From: DATEDA01 sp963827595
Lineage (GTDB): Bacteria > Pseudomonadota > Gammaproteobacteria > Burkholderiales > SG8-39
Assembly: GCA_963827595.1 (NCBI GenBank)
Contig: CAWHBT010000015.1
Span: forward strand, 1-64,000
Direction of reading: 5' to 3'
DNA length: 64,000 nt
The notes below the pieces were generated by a model. It searched no databases. It had not been told where the DNA came from and saw only the letters and a program-made list of their open reading frames with translations. Shown here piece by piece: positions 50,693-60,571 of the stretch; position 1 is the stretch's first letter; each line of letters starts with the position of its first letter. The translations under genes and the position numbers were made by a program.

Positions 50693-51609
50693 AGCGGCGG
50701 GGTGGGCTGGTTCGCGAGCGTCACGCCCGCGATCACCATCAGCCCCCCGAGGACGAGGCTCGCCGGCACCGTTTCACCGAGAACGAGCGCGCCGCTCGCG
50801 ATTCCGAACACCGGGACGAGGTTGATGAACACGCCGGCGCGCGTCGGCCCGATCCGCTGCACGCCCTCGTTGAACCACAGGAACGCGAGGACGGTGCCGA
50901 ACACGCCGAGATAGGCGACCGCCCACCAGCCGTCCGCGGGCAGCGCCGCGAGCGCGGCCCATGGCCGCTCGAAGGCGGCGCCGGCGGCGAGCATCGGCGT
51001 CCCGATGACCGCCGCCCAGGTCGTGGCGCCGAGCGGCGTCATGCGGGCGAGCACCGGACGGCCGATGAGGGTGTAGGCGACCCAGCAGAGCGCGCTGCCC
51101 ATCATCAGGAGCTCGCCCCAGCCGATCGCGTCGGCGGCGAGCGTCGCGAGCTCGCCGCGGCTGACCACGACCGCCGCACCGAGCAGGGCGAGCGCGATGC
51201 CGAGCCACCGGACGGGCGTCATCCGATCGTCGAAGAAGAGCCACGCGCCGATCGCGATGCCGAGGGGATTGAGCGCCATGATCAGCGCGCCGCGCCCGGC
51301 GCCGATGCGCTCGAGGGACCCGAAGAAGAACACGTTGAACAGGAATACGCCGGTCAAGGCGAGCGCAACGACTGCGGCGAACCCGCGCCGGTCGAGCCGC
51401 GGCAATCCTCCTTCGCGGGTTCGGGTCAGCGCGATCAGGATGACCGAAGCTACCGCGAACCGGAGCGTCGCGGCGGTGAAATGCGGCAGGAGCTGGGCGA
51501 GGATCCGCCCGGCGGTGTACATCCCGCCCCAGAAGACGGCGACCAGGGTGAGCTTGGCATAGAGGGCGAGCGGACGCGCGCCCGGGAGCGTCGCCGCGGC
51601 CCCCGTCAC
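50677..51609 (-). CDS. DMT/EamA-family transporter
   Basis: The 310-residue membrane protein has ten hydrophobic segments in two EamA halves, with AVFWGGMYTAGRIL, RFAVASVILI and, in the second half, LGVFGTVLAFLWFNEGVQRIGPTRAGVFINLVPVF in two pieces. These carriers usually export amino acids or metabolites; the substrate cannot be read. It lies just downstream of phaC in the same direction (about 16 bases), possibly co-transcribed. Confidence 0.92.
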   Translation of the reverse strand: MTGAAATLPGARPLALYAKLTLVAVFWGGMYTAGRILAQLLPHFTAATLRFAVASVILIALTRTREGGLPRLDRRGFAAVVALALTGVFLFNVFFFGSLERIGAGRGALIMALNPLGIAIGAWLFFDDRMTPVRWLGIALALLGAAVVVSRGELATLAADAIGWGELLMMGSALCWVAYTLIGRPVLARMTPLGATTWAAVIGTPMLAAGAAFERPWAALAALPADGWWAVAYLGVFGTVLAFLWFNEGVQRIGPTRAGVFINLVPVFGIASGALVLGETVPASLVLGGLMVIAGVTLANQPTPPLHSSR

Positions 51610-51625
51610 GAGACCCCGGCCGCGG

Positions 51626-53434
51626 TCACGTCGTGGTCTTCTCGCCGTCGAGCCGCACCGCGACGTACGACCCCGGCGCGTCTTCCAGGGCCTTCAGCTT
51701 GCCGTCGCCCGGAATCCGCGCCGGCACCCGCTCGCCGCCGTTCTGCGCGTCGATCCAGCGCTGCCAGTCCGTCCACCACGAGCCGTCGTGGCGCGTCGCG
51801 TCGGCCTCCCATGCTTCGGGCGTCGCCGGGAGCTTGTCGTTGGTCCAGTAGCAATACTTGTTGGCCGCCGGGGGGTTGATGATGCCGGCGATGTGCCCCG
51901 AGCCGCCGTTCACGAACCGCACCGCCCCGCCGAGGATCCGGGCGCCGAGATAGGTCGACTTCCACGGCGCGATGTGATCCTCGGCGGTGGAGATGAAGTA
52001 CGCCGGCACCTTGATCTTGCGGAGGTCGATCGGGACGCCGCCCAGCCGGATGCCGCCCGGGTCCTTGAGCGCGTTCTTGAGGTACATGTTGCGCAGGTAG
52101 AAGCTGTGCATCTTCGCCGGCATGCGCGTCGAGTCCGAGTTCCAGTACAGCAGGTCGAACGGAAACGGCTCCTTGCCGAGCAGATAGTTGTTGATGACGA
52201 ACGACCAGATGAGGTCGTTCGAGCGCAGCATGTTGAACGTCAGGGCCATCTCCGAGCCTTCGAGATACCCCCGCTCGTTCATGCGGCGCTCGAGGTTCTC
52301 CACCTGCCGCTCGTCGATGAAGACACCCAGCTGTCCCGGAATGGCGAAGTCGAGCAGCGAGACGAAGAAGGTCGCGGCCTTGATGCGGTCGTCCCGCTTG
52401 GCCGCCATGTAGCCGAGCGTGGCGCCGAGGAGCGTCCCGCCGAGGCAGTAGCCGATGGCGTTGATCTCGGGCTCGCCGGTCGCCTGCTCGATCGCCGCCA
52501 GCGCGGCGAGCGGGCCCTCGAGCATGTAGTCCTCGAAGTCCTTGCCGGCGAGCCGCGCGTCCGGGTTCACCCACGACACCACGAACACCGTATGGCCCTG
52601 GCCCACCGCCCACTTGATGAACGAATTTTTCTCGCGCAGATCGAGGATGTAGAACTTGTTGATCCACGGCGGGATGATCAGGAGCGGCCGCTTGTAGACC
52701 GTCTCAGTCGTGGGCTGGTACTGGATCAGCTGGAGCAGGTCGTTCTGGAACACGACCTTCCCCGGCGTGGTGGCGACGTTCTTGCCGACCTTGAACGCCG
52801 TGGCGTCGGTCATCTTGATCCTGAGCTGCCCGTCGCCCTCGTCGAGGTCCTCGAGAAGGTTCTTGAGCCCCTTCACGAGATTCGTACCGCCGCTCTTCAT
52901 CGTCTCGCGCACCACCTGGGGGTTGGTGAGCGCGAAATTGGACGGCGCGAGCGCGTCGATGTACTGGCGGGTGAAGAAATCGACCTTCCGCTTCGAGTCC
53001 TCGGGGATTCCCTCCACGCCCGAGACGGCGTCGTGGATGTGGCGCGCGGCGATGAGGTAGCTCTGCTTGAGGTAGTCGAAGACGAAGCTCGACTGCCATT
53101 CCTCGTCCTTGAAGCGGGCGTCGCCCGCGGCCGGCTCGGCGACCGGCTCGGGCTTCCCCCCGATGAGCTTCAGCCAGGAGGCCTGCCACAGGCGCAGGTA
53201 GTCGAAGTACATGTTCATCTGCGCCTGCGCGAGGGCCATCGGGTTCGCGGCCAGCTTCGCCCACATGTCCATGAACGCCTGCGCGATGCCGAATTCGTCC
53301 GTGAACGCCACGCCCTTGCCGTTCGCGTGGCGCTTGACGAAGTCGCCGAGCACGTTCGACGAGCGCTCGGCGACCTCGCCGAAGAGCTTGGCGACCTCGA
53401 CCGGGTCGGGTGCCTGCTCGGTGTCCTGGGCCAT
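51626..53434 (-). CDS. phaC: Class I poly(3-hydroxyalkanoate) polymerase
   Basis: The 602-residue synthase polymerises hydroxyacyl-CoA into storage granules. The N-terminal PhaC_N domain is followed by PLLIIPPWINKFYILDL, the lipase-like box GYCLGGTL with catalytic Cys, Asp in STAEDHIAPW and the catalytic His in GSGHIAGIINPPA. Length (about 600) and lone gene mark class I, as in Cupriavidus. No phaA/phaB is adjacent, though a thiolase lies at 58.9 kb. It starts 16 bases after the MBL gene. Confidence 0.96.
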   Translation of the reverse strand: MAQDTEQAPDPVEVAKLFGEVAERSSNVLGDFVKRHANGKGVAFTDEFGIAQAFMDMWAKLAANPMALAQAQMNMYFDYLRLWQASWLKLIGGKPEPVAEPAAGDARFKDEEWQSSFVFDYLKQSYLIAARHIHDAVSGVEGIPEDSKRKVDFFTRQYIDALAPSNFALTNPQVVRETMKSGGTNLVKGLKNLLEDLDEGDGQLRIKMTDATAFKVGKNVATTPGKVVFQNDLLQLIQYQPTTETVYKRPLLIIPPWINKFYILDLREKNSFIKWAVGQGHTVFVVSWVNPDARLAGKDFEDYMLEGPLAALAAIEQATGEPEINAIGYCLGGTLLGATLGYMAAKRDDRIKAATFFVSLLDFAIPGQLGVFIDERQVENLERRMNERGYLEGSEMALTFNMLRSNDLIWSFVINNYLLGKEPFPFDLLYWNSDSTRMPAKMHSFYLRNMYLKNALKDPGGIRLGGVPIDLRKIKVPAYFISTAEDHIAPWKSTYLGARILGGAVRFVNGGSGHIAGIINPPAANKYCYWTNDKLPATPEAWEADATRHDGSWWTDWQRWIDAQNGGERVPARIPGDGKLKALEDAPGSYVAVRLDGEKTTT

Positions 53435-53450
53435 CGTCGCGCTTCCCGCC

Positions 53451-54486
53451 CTACTTCCTGACGAACCGCACCACGCCGTCGGCGCCGGTCGCGCGCCGAA
53501 GCACGCCTTCGTGCATCAGGTAGTTCAGGTGCGCGATCGCCTCGCCCATGGCGAAGAACGTCTGGTGCTCGTCGAGCTTCCGCCGGAAGAGCGTCGCGAT
53601 GACGTCGGCGGCCGCCTTGGGCTCGTCGCAGACGTCCTCCAGCTCGCCGAGCCGCAGCCGGTGGTGCTCTTCGAGTTGCGCGACGCGCTCGCGCAGGCCC
53701 CGGAAGGGCAGCCCGTGCGACGGCAGCACGAGCGTGTCCCCGGGCAGGAGCTCGACGAAGCGGCGCAGGCTGCGCGAGGAAGAGCGCGAGCGGGTTGCCG
53801 TCCGGATCGACCTGGCTCACGCTGATGTTGGTGGAGATCCGCGGCAGCAGCATGTCGCCCGCGATCAGCACGCCCGCCTCGGCGCAGTACAGCGACGCGT
53901 GCTCGGGCGCGTGGCCGTAGCCCATGATGACCCGCCACTGGCGCCCTCCGACCGCGATCGCGTCGCCGTCCCAGATCCGGCGGTAGGCGAGCGGGAAGTC
54001 CGGCACGCCGCGGCGATAGGCGTTGCCGCGCTTCGCGAGCGCGGCGAGCCGCTCGTCGGCGAGCCCGTGCTGCGCGAGGTGCGCGAGCAGCGCGTCGACC
54101 GAGAACCCGGCCGACTGGTCCCGCCAGGCGTGCGCCATCAGGTAGTCGGCCTGGGACATGACGAGGGGCGCGCCGAACTGCTCGGTGAGCCACCCGGCGT
54201 TGCCGGCGTGGTCCGGATGGAGATGGGTCGCGATGACCCGGCCCACCGCCCGGCCCTTGAAGAACCCGTCGAAGAGCCGGTGCCAGAGCTCGCGCGTCGC
54301 GTCGTTGCCGAGCCCGCAGTCGACGATGACGAGCTCGTCGCCGTCCTCGAGCAGCCACAGGTTGATGTGGTCGAGGGCGAACGGCAGCGGCATCCGCAGC
54401 CAGTGCACGCCCGGCGCGACTTCGCGGGTCTCGCCCGGCGGAGGCGGCGCGGCATGGGGGTAATCGAGGACCTGCTCGGGGTTCAT
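53451..54486 (-). CDS. MBL-fold metallohydrolase (one frameshift)
   Basis: The 345-residue protein has INLWLLEDGDELVIVDCGLG, the metal motif THLHPDHAGNAGWL, GHAPEHASLYC, LIAGDMLLPRIST and, after one extra base near 53785, LPSHGLPFRGLRERVAQLEEHH and a C-terminal helical domain ending RFVRK. This is the LACTB2/GloB-like branch with the extra winged-helix-like tail. Related genes often sit beside phaC or beta-oxidation genes and may hydrolyse acyl-CoA-type thioesters. It diverges from the NO reductase. Confidence 0.85.
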
Positions 54487-54612
54487 TCGGGATCGGAGGG
54501 GCTAGAATGTCGCACCGCATTATACGAGACGACGCTGCGCTGCCGCATCGTCGCGGTCGCCCTCGCCCACCAAACCAGCCGCAGCAAGGTGAATCGACAG
54601 GGAGGCGCAGCC

Positions 54613-56906
54613 ATGCCAACGCCGTCAGCTTCAACGCAGCAGTCCCCCGAGACGCTGTCCCCGTGGTGGCCGCGCACGGTGGCCATCGTCATGGTGTTCG
54701 GGTTCGCGGTCCTCATCCTGCTGTCCCTGAAGGCCTACCAGAACGCACCGCCGATCCCCGCGAAAGCTGTGGCGTCCAACGGGGAGGTCGTCTTCACCGG
54801 CGACGATGTGTCGGAGGGACAGGCGGTGTTCCTCAAGTACGGCCTGATGAACAACGGGACGATCTGGGGCCACGGCGGCTATCTCGGCCCGGACTTCTCC
54901 GCCCAGACGCTGCACCTCCTCGCGCTTCACGCCGCCGGGGGGATCGCGCAGTCCAGGTTCCGGACGGCCTACGCGAGCCTGCGCGACCCCGAGAAATCCG
55001 CCGTGGACGGCGCCGTGGCCGCGCTGTTCAAGACCAACAGATATGACGCCGCCGCTGGCACCGTCACCCTCCCGATCGACAGCAAGGCGGGCTTCGACGA
55101 GCAGGTCGCTTACTGGACCAGCTACTTCGTCGACCCCGCGAAGAACGGCGGGCTCTCCGCGAACGCCGTCGCCGATCCTGGCGAGCTGCGGCAGCTCACG
55201 GCGTTCTTCGTCTGGACCGCCTGGGCAGCGGCCGCCCAACGGCCCGGCAGCTTCGAAGTCTTATACCAACAACTTCCCCTACGACCCGTTGGTGGGCAAC
55301 CATCACACTGGCAGTGCGGTCCTGTGGAGCGCCATCAGCCTGATATTCCTGCTCGGCGGCATCGCCGTCGTGCTGCTCGCCTTCGGCAAGTTCGACTATC
55401 TCGGGTGGCACGAAGGACAGCCGACGGCCGCCGCCCGAACCGCGGGCGCTCGGTCGGCCGCAGGTCACGCCGGCGCAAGCGGCGACGCTGAAGTTCATGG
55501 TCGTTGCCGGCCTGCTGTTCTTCGCCCAGGTGCTCATCGGCGGCGCCCTCGCGCACTATCGCGCCGAGCCCGGCGACTTCTACGGCTTCGATCTGTCCGC
55601 CCTGTGGCCGAGCAACCTGCTGCGCACCTGGCACTTGCAGACGATGATCTTCTGGGTCGCGACCTCCTACATCGCCGGGGCACTGTTCGTCGCCGCGGGG
55701 CTCGGCGGCGGCGATCCGAAGGGCAGCGCCCGCTTGTCCATCTGCTCTTCGGCGCGCTCGTCGTGGTCGTCGTGGGCAGCCTCCTCGGTCAGTGGGCGGG
55801 CATCAGAGACCAGCTGGGTGACCTCTGGTTCTGGTTCGGCAACCAGGGCTGGGAGTACCTGGAGATCGGGCGGTTCTGGCAGATCCTGCTCGCCGTCGGG
55901 CTCCTGTTCTGGTTCTGGCTGGTGCGCCGGGCGGTGCAACCCGCCCGCGCGAAGCCCGAGCTGCGACCGTTCACCACCTTCTTCCTGATCGCCGCCTTCG
56001 CGATCCCGTTCTTCTATCTCCCCGCGTTCTTCATCGGCGCGAAGACCCACTACACGATCGCGGACGTCTGGCGGTTCTGGATCATCCACCTCTGGGTCGA
56101 GGGCTTTTTCGAGTTCTTCGTGACGGTGATCGTCGCGGTGATCCTCCTCCAGCTCGGGCTGGTGAGGCGCATCACGGCGCTGCGGGTGATCTATCTCGAC
56201 GCCATCCTCTACTTCGGCGGCGGGCTGATCGGCACCGCCCATCACTGGTACTTCACCGGCCAGACCGACATCGCGATGGCGCTCGGCGCCACGTTCTCGG
56301 CGCTCGAGGTGGTGCCGCTCACGCTGCTCACGCTCGACGCATGGGATTTCTACCGGATCACGCACGGCGAGAGCACCCCCGCCTTCAGACACCGCTGGAC
56401 CTTCTACTTCCTGATGGCGGTGGGGTTCTGGAACTTCCTCGGCGCCGGCGTGTTCGGCTTCCTGATCAACACCCCGATCGTGAGCTACTACGAGATCGGA
56501 ACGCTCCTCACGGTCAATCACGGCCACGCCGCCTTCATCGGCGTCTTCGGAATGCTCGCTGTCGGGCTCATGGCCTACGTGCTGCGGGAGCTTACGGCCG
56601 AGGACTTGTGGCCGCGGGTCGAGAAATTCCTGAAGGTCGGGTTCTGGGGACTCAACGTCGGGCTCGCGATGATGATCGTCCTCAGCCTCTTCCCCGGCGG
56701 GGTCATGCAGCTCTGGGACGTCCTGGACAACGGCTACTGGCACGCCCGCTCGCTCGAATACACGGGCAGCGCGGTCGCACGCACCCTGGAGTGGCTGCGC
56801 ACACCGGGCGATCTCGTGTTCATCTTCGTCGGTGTGCTTCCGGTGGTCATCGGCCTGCTCGTCTCCTATCGCGGGCTGTGGCGCGGCCGCGCCGCCGCGC
56901 CCCTAG
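54613..56906 (+). CDS. norB: Quinol-dependent nitric oxide reductase (single-subunit qNor), several indels
   Basis: The roughly 760-residue heme-copper enzyme reduces NO to N2O. The N-terminal cytochrome-like extension has VFLKYGLMNNGTIWGHGGYLGPDFSAQ, typical of qNor. The core has FPYDPLVGNHHTG, TWHLQTMIFWVATSYIAG, IHLWVEGFFEFF, GTAHHWYFTG with the His ligands and LLTVNHGHAAFIG. Three changes of frame occur: an extra T at 55252-55253, an extra base around 55410-55440 and a missing G near 55730. A fourth near 56900 hides the stop, so the last frame runs into the next gene; TAG at 56904-56906 is the probable end. Role: NO detoxification or denitrification. Confidence 0.87.
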
Positions 56907-56962
56907 TAGGCAAGTTGGCCAGAGTGACGACCGCGACCAGCGCTCGAGATGAGGAGGTCTCC

Positions 56963-58177
56963 ATGGACCGACCTCAGCAGCTCGCTTCCGCCGTCCCGAT
57001 GATCGACTTCCCGCAGCTCCGGTTCGACCACGGCGAGACGATCGACATGCTCCGGCGCACGGTGCGCGAGTTCGCCGCCGCCGAGATCGCGCCGCGCGCC
57101 GCCGAGATCGACCGCTCGAACAGCTTTCCGATGGACCTCTGGCCGAAGATGGGGGCGCTCGGGCTGCTCGGGATCACGGTCGAGGAGGACTACGGCGGCA
57201 CCAGCATGGGCTATCTCGCGCACGTGATCGCGATGGAAGAGATCAGCCGCGCCTCGGCCTCGATCGGGCTGTCGTACGGCGCGCACTCCAACCTCTGCGT
57301 GAACCAGATCCGCCGCAACGGCTCGGAGGCGCAGCGGCGGCAGTATCTGCCGAAGCTCGTCTCCGGCGAGCACGTCGGCGCGCTCGCGATGAGCGAGCCG
57401 GGCGCCGGCTCGGACGTCGTCGGCATGCGCCTGCGCGCCGAGTACCGCAACGGGAAGTACGTCCTCAACGGCAACAAGATGTGGATCACCAATGGTCCGG
57501 ACGCCGACGTGCTGGTGGTGTACGGCAAGACCGACGCGGACGCCGGGCCGCGCGGCATCACCGCGTTCCTGATCGAGCGCGGGATGCCCGGCTTCTTCAC
57601 CGCGCAGAAGCTCGACAAGCTCGGCATGCGCGGCTCCAACACCTGCGAGCTCGTGTTCCAGGACTGCGAGGTGCCCGAGACGAACGTGCTCGGCGCCTTC
57701 AACAAGGGCGCCACCGTGCTGATGAGCGGGCTCGACTACGAGCGCGCGGTGCTCGCCGGCGGGCCGCTCGGCATCATGGCCGCGTGCCTCGACGTCGTGA
57801 TCCCCTACGTCCACGACCGGAAGCAGTTCGGGCAGCCGATCGGCGAGTTCCAGCTGATGCAGGGCAAGCTCGCCGACATGTACGCGACGTTCTCGGCGTG
57901 CCGTTCGTACGTCTACGCCGTCGCCCAGATGCTCGACCGCGGCGACGCCGTCGGAACAAGCGCCCGCAAGGACGCCGCCGGCGCGATCCTCTACGCCGCG
58001 GAGAAGGCGACGTGGATGGCGGGCGAGTCGATCCAGTGCCTCGGCGGCAACGGTTACATCAACGAGTACGCGACCGGGCGCCTGTGGCGCGATGCGAAGC
58101 TGTACGAGATCGGCGCCGGGACTTCGGAGATCCGCCGGTGGCTGATCGGGCGGGAGCTGTTCGGCGAGACGAGCTGA
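56963..58177 (+). CDS. ivd: Acyl-CoA dehydrogenase, isovaleryl-CoA dehydrogenase-like
   Basis: The 404-residue flavoenzyme has EEISRASASIGLSYGAHSNLC over residues 85-110, AMSEPGAGSDVVGM (FAD loop), MWITNGPDADVLVVY, and GLDYERAVLAGGPLGIM, where the Glu in YER corresponds to the unusual catalytic base position of isovaleryl-CoA dehydrogenase. The end IQCLGGNGYINEYATGRLWRDAKLYEIGAGTSEIRR is classic. It likely oxidises isovaleryl-CoA in leucine breakdown. A GAGGAGG site precedes the ATG. The LysE gene follows after one base. Confidence 0.9.
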   Translation: MDRPQQLASAVPMIDFPQLRFDHGETIDMLRRTVREFAAAEIAPRAAEIDRSNSFPMDLWPKMGALGLLGITVEEDYGGTSMGYLAHVIAMEEISRASASIGLSYGAHSNLCVNQIRRNGSEAQRRQYLPKLVSGEHVGALAMSEPGAGSDVVGMRLRAEYRNGKYVLNGNKMWITNGPDADVLVVYGKTDADAGPRGITAFLIERGMPGFFTAQKLDKLGMRGSNTCELVFQDCEVPETNVLGAFNKGATVLMSGLDYERAVLAGGPLGIMAACLDVVIPYVHDRKQFGQPIGEFQLMQGKLADMYATFSACRSYVYAVAQMLDRGDAVGTSARKDAAGAILYAAEKATWMAGESIQCLGGNGYINEYATGRLWRDAKLYEIGAGTSEIRRWLIGRELFGETS

Positions 58178-58178
58178 G

Positions 58179-58808
58179 ATGTTCGACGCGCGGACGCTCG
58201 CCCTCTTCGCGATCGCATCGCTCGTCCTCGCGCTCACGCCGGGGCCGGTCTGGCTCTACCTGATCTCGCGCACGCTCGCACAGGGCCGGCGGGCGGGCTA
58301 TTTCTCGCTGTTCGGCGTCACGGCCGGGCTGGCGGTGCACGCCATCTTCGCGGCGTTCGGGCTGTCGGTCGTCCTCCTGGCGATTCCGTTCGCCTTCGAC
58401 CTGATCAGGCTCGCGGGCGCGGCCTATCTGCTGTGGCTCGCATGGACCACCATCCGCGGCGATGGTCTGAGCTTCGAGGCACGGCCGCTGCCCCCCGCCG
58501 CCGACGGCGCGCTGCTTCGGCAAGCGTTCGTCGCGGCGTTCCTCAACCCCAAGGTGGCGGTCTTCTACCTGTCGCTCTTCCCGCAGTTCGTCGATCCGGC
58601 GGGTTCGGTCCTGGCGCAGAGCCTTGTGCTCGGCGCGATCCAGCTCGCAACCGCGGCGGCGGTCGACCTGTCGGTCGTGACGGCCGCCGGGTTCGTCGCA
58701 CTGTGGTTCGCGCGCCGGCCGGCCTGGCTGAAGGCGCAGCGCTGGTTCCTCGGCGGCGCCTTCGGGGCGCTCGCCGCCTGGCTCGCGCTGGACCGCAAAG
58801 CCGTATAA
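58179..58808 (+). CDS. LysE/RhtB-family exporter
   Basis: The 209-residue membrane protein shows the family start LVLALTPGPVWLYLISRTLAQGRRAG, six hydrophobic segments and FLNPKVAVFYLSLFPQFV in the middle. Members export amino acids such as lysine, threonine, homoserine or leucine. In this branched-chain acyl-CoA context, leucine-type export would make sense, but this is inference. Confidence 0.93.
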   Translation: MFDARTLALFAIASLVLALTPGPVWLYLISRTLAQGRRAGYFSLFGVTAGLAVHAIFAAFGLSVVLLAIPFAFDLIRLAGAAYLLWLAWTTIRGDGLSFEARPLPPAADGALLRQAFVAAFLNPKVAVFYLSLFPQFVDPAGSVLAQSLVLGAIQLATAAAVDLSVVTAAGFVALWFARRPAWLKAQRWFLGGAFGALAAWLALDRKAV

Positions 58809-58856
58809 ATTCCACTCGTGCCGCGGCCGGCCGCGGCCGCATGCTGGAGGTGCCCG

Positions 58857-60056
58857 ATGCTGAACGACCCGATCGTGATCGTCTCGGTCGCCCGCACGCC
58901 GATGGGCGCGTTTCAAGGCGAGCTCAAGGGGTTCGCCGCCCCCGAGCTCGGCGCCGCGGCCATCCGCGCCGCGGTCGAACGCGCCGGGGTCAAACCCGAG
59001 CAGGTGCAGGAGGTCATCATGGGCTGCGTGCTGCCCGCCGGACAGGGCCAGGCGCCGGCGCGGCAGGCCGCAATCGGCGCCGGGCTGCCGCTCGCGACCG
59101 GCTGCACGACCATCAACAAGATGTGCGGCTCCGGGATGAAGGCGGCGATGCTCGCGCACGATCTCCTCGCCGCCGGCACCAACGACATCATGGTCGCCGG
59201 CGGCATGGAATCCATGACCAACGCCCCCTATCTCCTGCCGAAGGCGCGCGCGGGTTACCGGATGGGCCACCAGCAGGTGATCGACCACATGTTCTGGGAC
59301 GGCCTGGAGGACGCCTACGACCGGGACGACAAAGGGACGGGCCGGCTCATGGGCACGTTCGCCGAGGACTGCGCGGCGAAGTACGCGTTCACCCGCGACG
59401 AGCAGGACCGGTTCGCGATCGCCTCGCTCGAGCGCGCGCAGGCCGCGAACCGTGAGGGCTGGTTCGCATGGGAGACCACGCCGATCGCGATCAAGGTCGG
59501 CAAGGAGGAGCGGTTCGTCGAAGCCGACGAGCAGCCGTTCAAGGCGAACCTCGAGAAGATCCCGACGCTGAAGCCGGCGTTCCGCAAGGACGGCACGGTG
59601 ACGGCGGCGAATTCGTCCTCGATCTCCGACGGCGCGGCAGCGATGGTGCTGATGCGTCGCTCCACGGCGGAGAGCCTCGGACTCAAGCCGCTCGCGGTCA
59701 TCGTCGCGCACTCCACCCACGCGCAGGAGCCGGCGTGGTTCACGACCGCGCCGGTCGGCGCCATCCGCAAGCTCTACGACCGGACCGGCTGGAAGGCGCG
59801 CGACGTCGACCTCTACGAGATCAACGAGGCGTTCGCGGTCGTGACCCTCGCGGCGATGAAGGAGCACGGGCTGGCGCACTCGAAGGTCAACGTGCACGGC
59901 GGGGCGTGCGCGCTCGGCCACCCGATCGGCGCGTCCGGCGCGCGCATCATGGTCACGCTGCTCGGCGCGCTGCGGAAGTACGGCGGGAAGCGCGGCGTCG
60001 CTAGCCTGTGCATCGGCGGCGGCGAAGCGACCGCGGTGGCGCTCGAGCTCGCGTAG
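58857..60056 (+). CDS. Acetyl-CoA C-acetyltransferase (thiolase)
   Basis: The 399-residue enzyme has NKMCGSGMKAAM with the nucleophilic Cys (about residue 92), NEAFAVV, HGGACALGHPIGASGARI with the catalytic His, and CIGGGEATA with the second Cys. Length is normal (about 393). It cleaves acetoacetyl-CoA or condenses acetyl-CoA, and so could serve leucine breakdown or PHA precursor supply. CTGGAGG lies 7 bases before the ATG, and a TATAAA box at 58804-58809 could be its own promoter. Confidence 0.95.
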   Translation: MLNDPIVIVSVARTPMGAFQGELKGFAAPELGAAAIRAAVERAGVKPEQVQEVIMGCVLPAGQGQAPARQAAIGAGLPLATGCTTINKMCGSGMKAAMLAHDLLAAGTNDIMVAGGMESMTNAPYLLPKARAGYRMGHQQVIDHMFWDGLEDAYDRDDKGTGRLMGTFAEDCAAKYAFTRDEQDRFAIASLERAQAANREGWFAWETTPIAIKVGKEERFVEADEQPFKANLEKIPTLKPAFRKDGTVTAANSSSISDGAAAMVLMRRSTAESLGLKPLAVIVAHSTHAQEPAWFTTAPVGAIRKLYDRTGWKARDVDLYEINEAFAVVTLAAMKEHGLAHSKVNVHGGACALGHPIGASGARIMVTLLGALRKYGGKRGVASLCIGGGEATAVALELA

Positions 60057-60074
60057 GCGGCCGATCGCCCGACC

Positions 60075-60558
60075 ATGCCCAACCCGTACACCCCGCCCGG
60101 CTCGCCGGTCAAGGATCCGCCGAACGCCCGGCGGCGCTCCTCGCTCGGCGCGATCGCCCTCGGGTTCGGGGTCGACATCGTCGCGACGATGGCGGTGTCG
60201 ATCCTGCTGTCGGTCGTCGCGGGCGTCAGCCTGGCGGCGGGCGGGAGCTCGCCCGAGGAGGCTGCCAGCCTTGATGGACCGTTCCGCCGGCTGGCTGACC
60301 GTCGGCATGCTCGGAGGGCTCGCCTGCACCGTGCTCGGCGGCTATGTCGCCGCGCGCTTCGCCAACCACTCCGAGTACGCGAACGCCTTCGCCGTCGGCG
60401 TGGCGTCGCTCGTGTTCGGCGAGCTGGTGATCATCGCCTTCTCGCAGGAGCTGCCGCTGTGGCTGCGGCTCGTGGGCGACCTCGCCGTCGTGCCCGCCGC
60501 GCTCCTCGGCGGCCACCTGCGCGTGCTGCAGAAGCGCGCCCCGGTGGCGGCCGCCTGA
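60075..60558 (+). CDS. Small membrane protein, family not recognised (one frameshift)
   Basis: Two frames together give a roughly 160-residue protein. The first (from ATG 60075) has a Pro-rich head and one hydrophobic segment (GFGVDIVATMAVSILLSVVAG). The second, from about 60270, has WLTVGMLGGLACTVLGGYVAAR, VASLVFGELVIIAF and VGDLAVVPAALLGGHL. One extra T in CCTTGATGG near 60264-60269 joins them smoothly (SLMDRSAGW). Four membrane segments are predicted. It sits between the thiolase and an acyl-CoA dehydrogenase with no clear function. Confidence 0.65.
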
Positions 60559-60571
60559 CGGAGGGAGGACG

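Noticed and set aside
55043..58177. Fusion of NO reductase and acyl-CoA dehydrogenase
   Set aside because: A ribosome site and normal start precede the dehydrogenase, and an indel near 56900 explains the missing stop.
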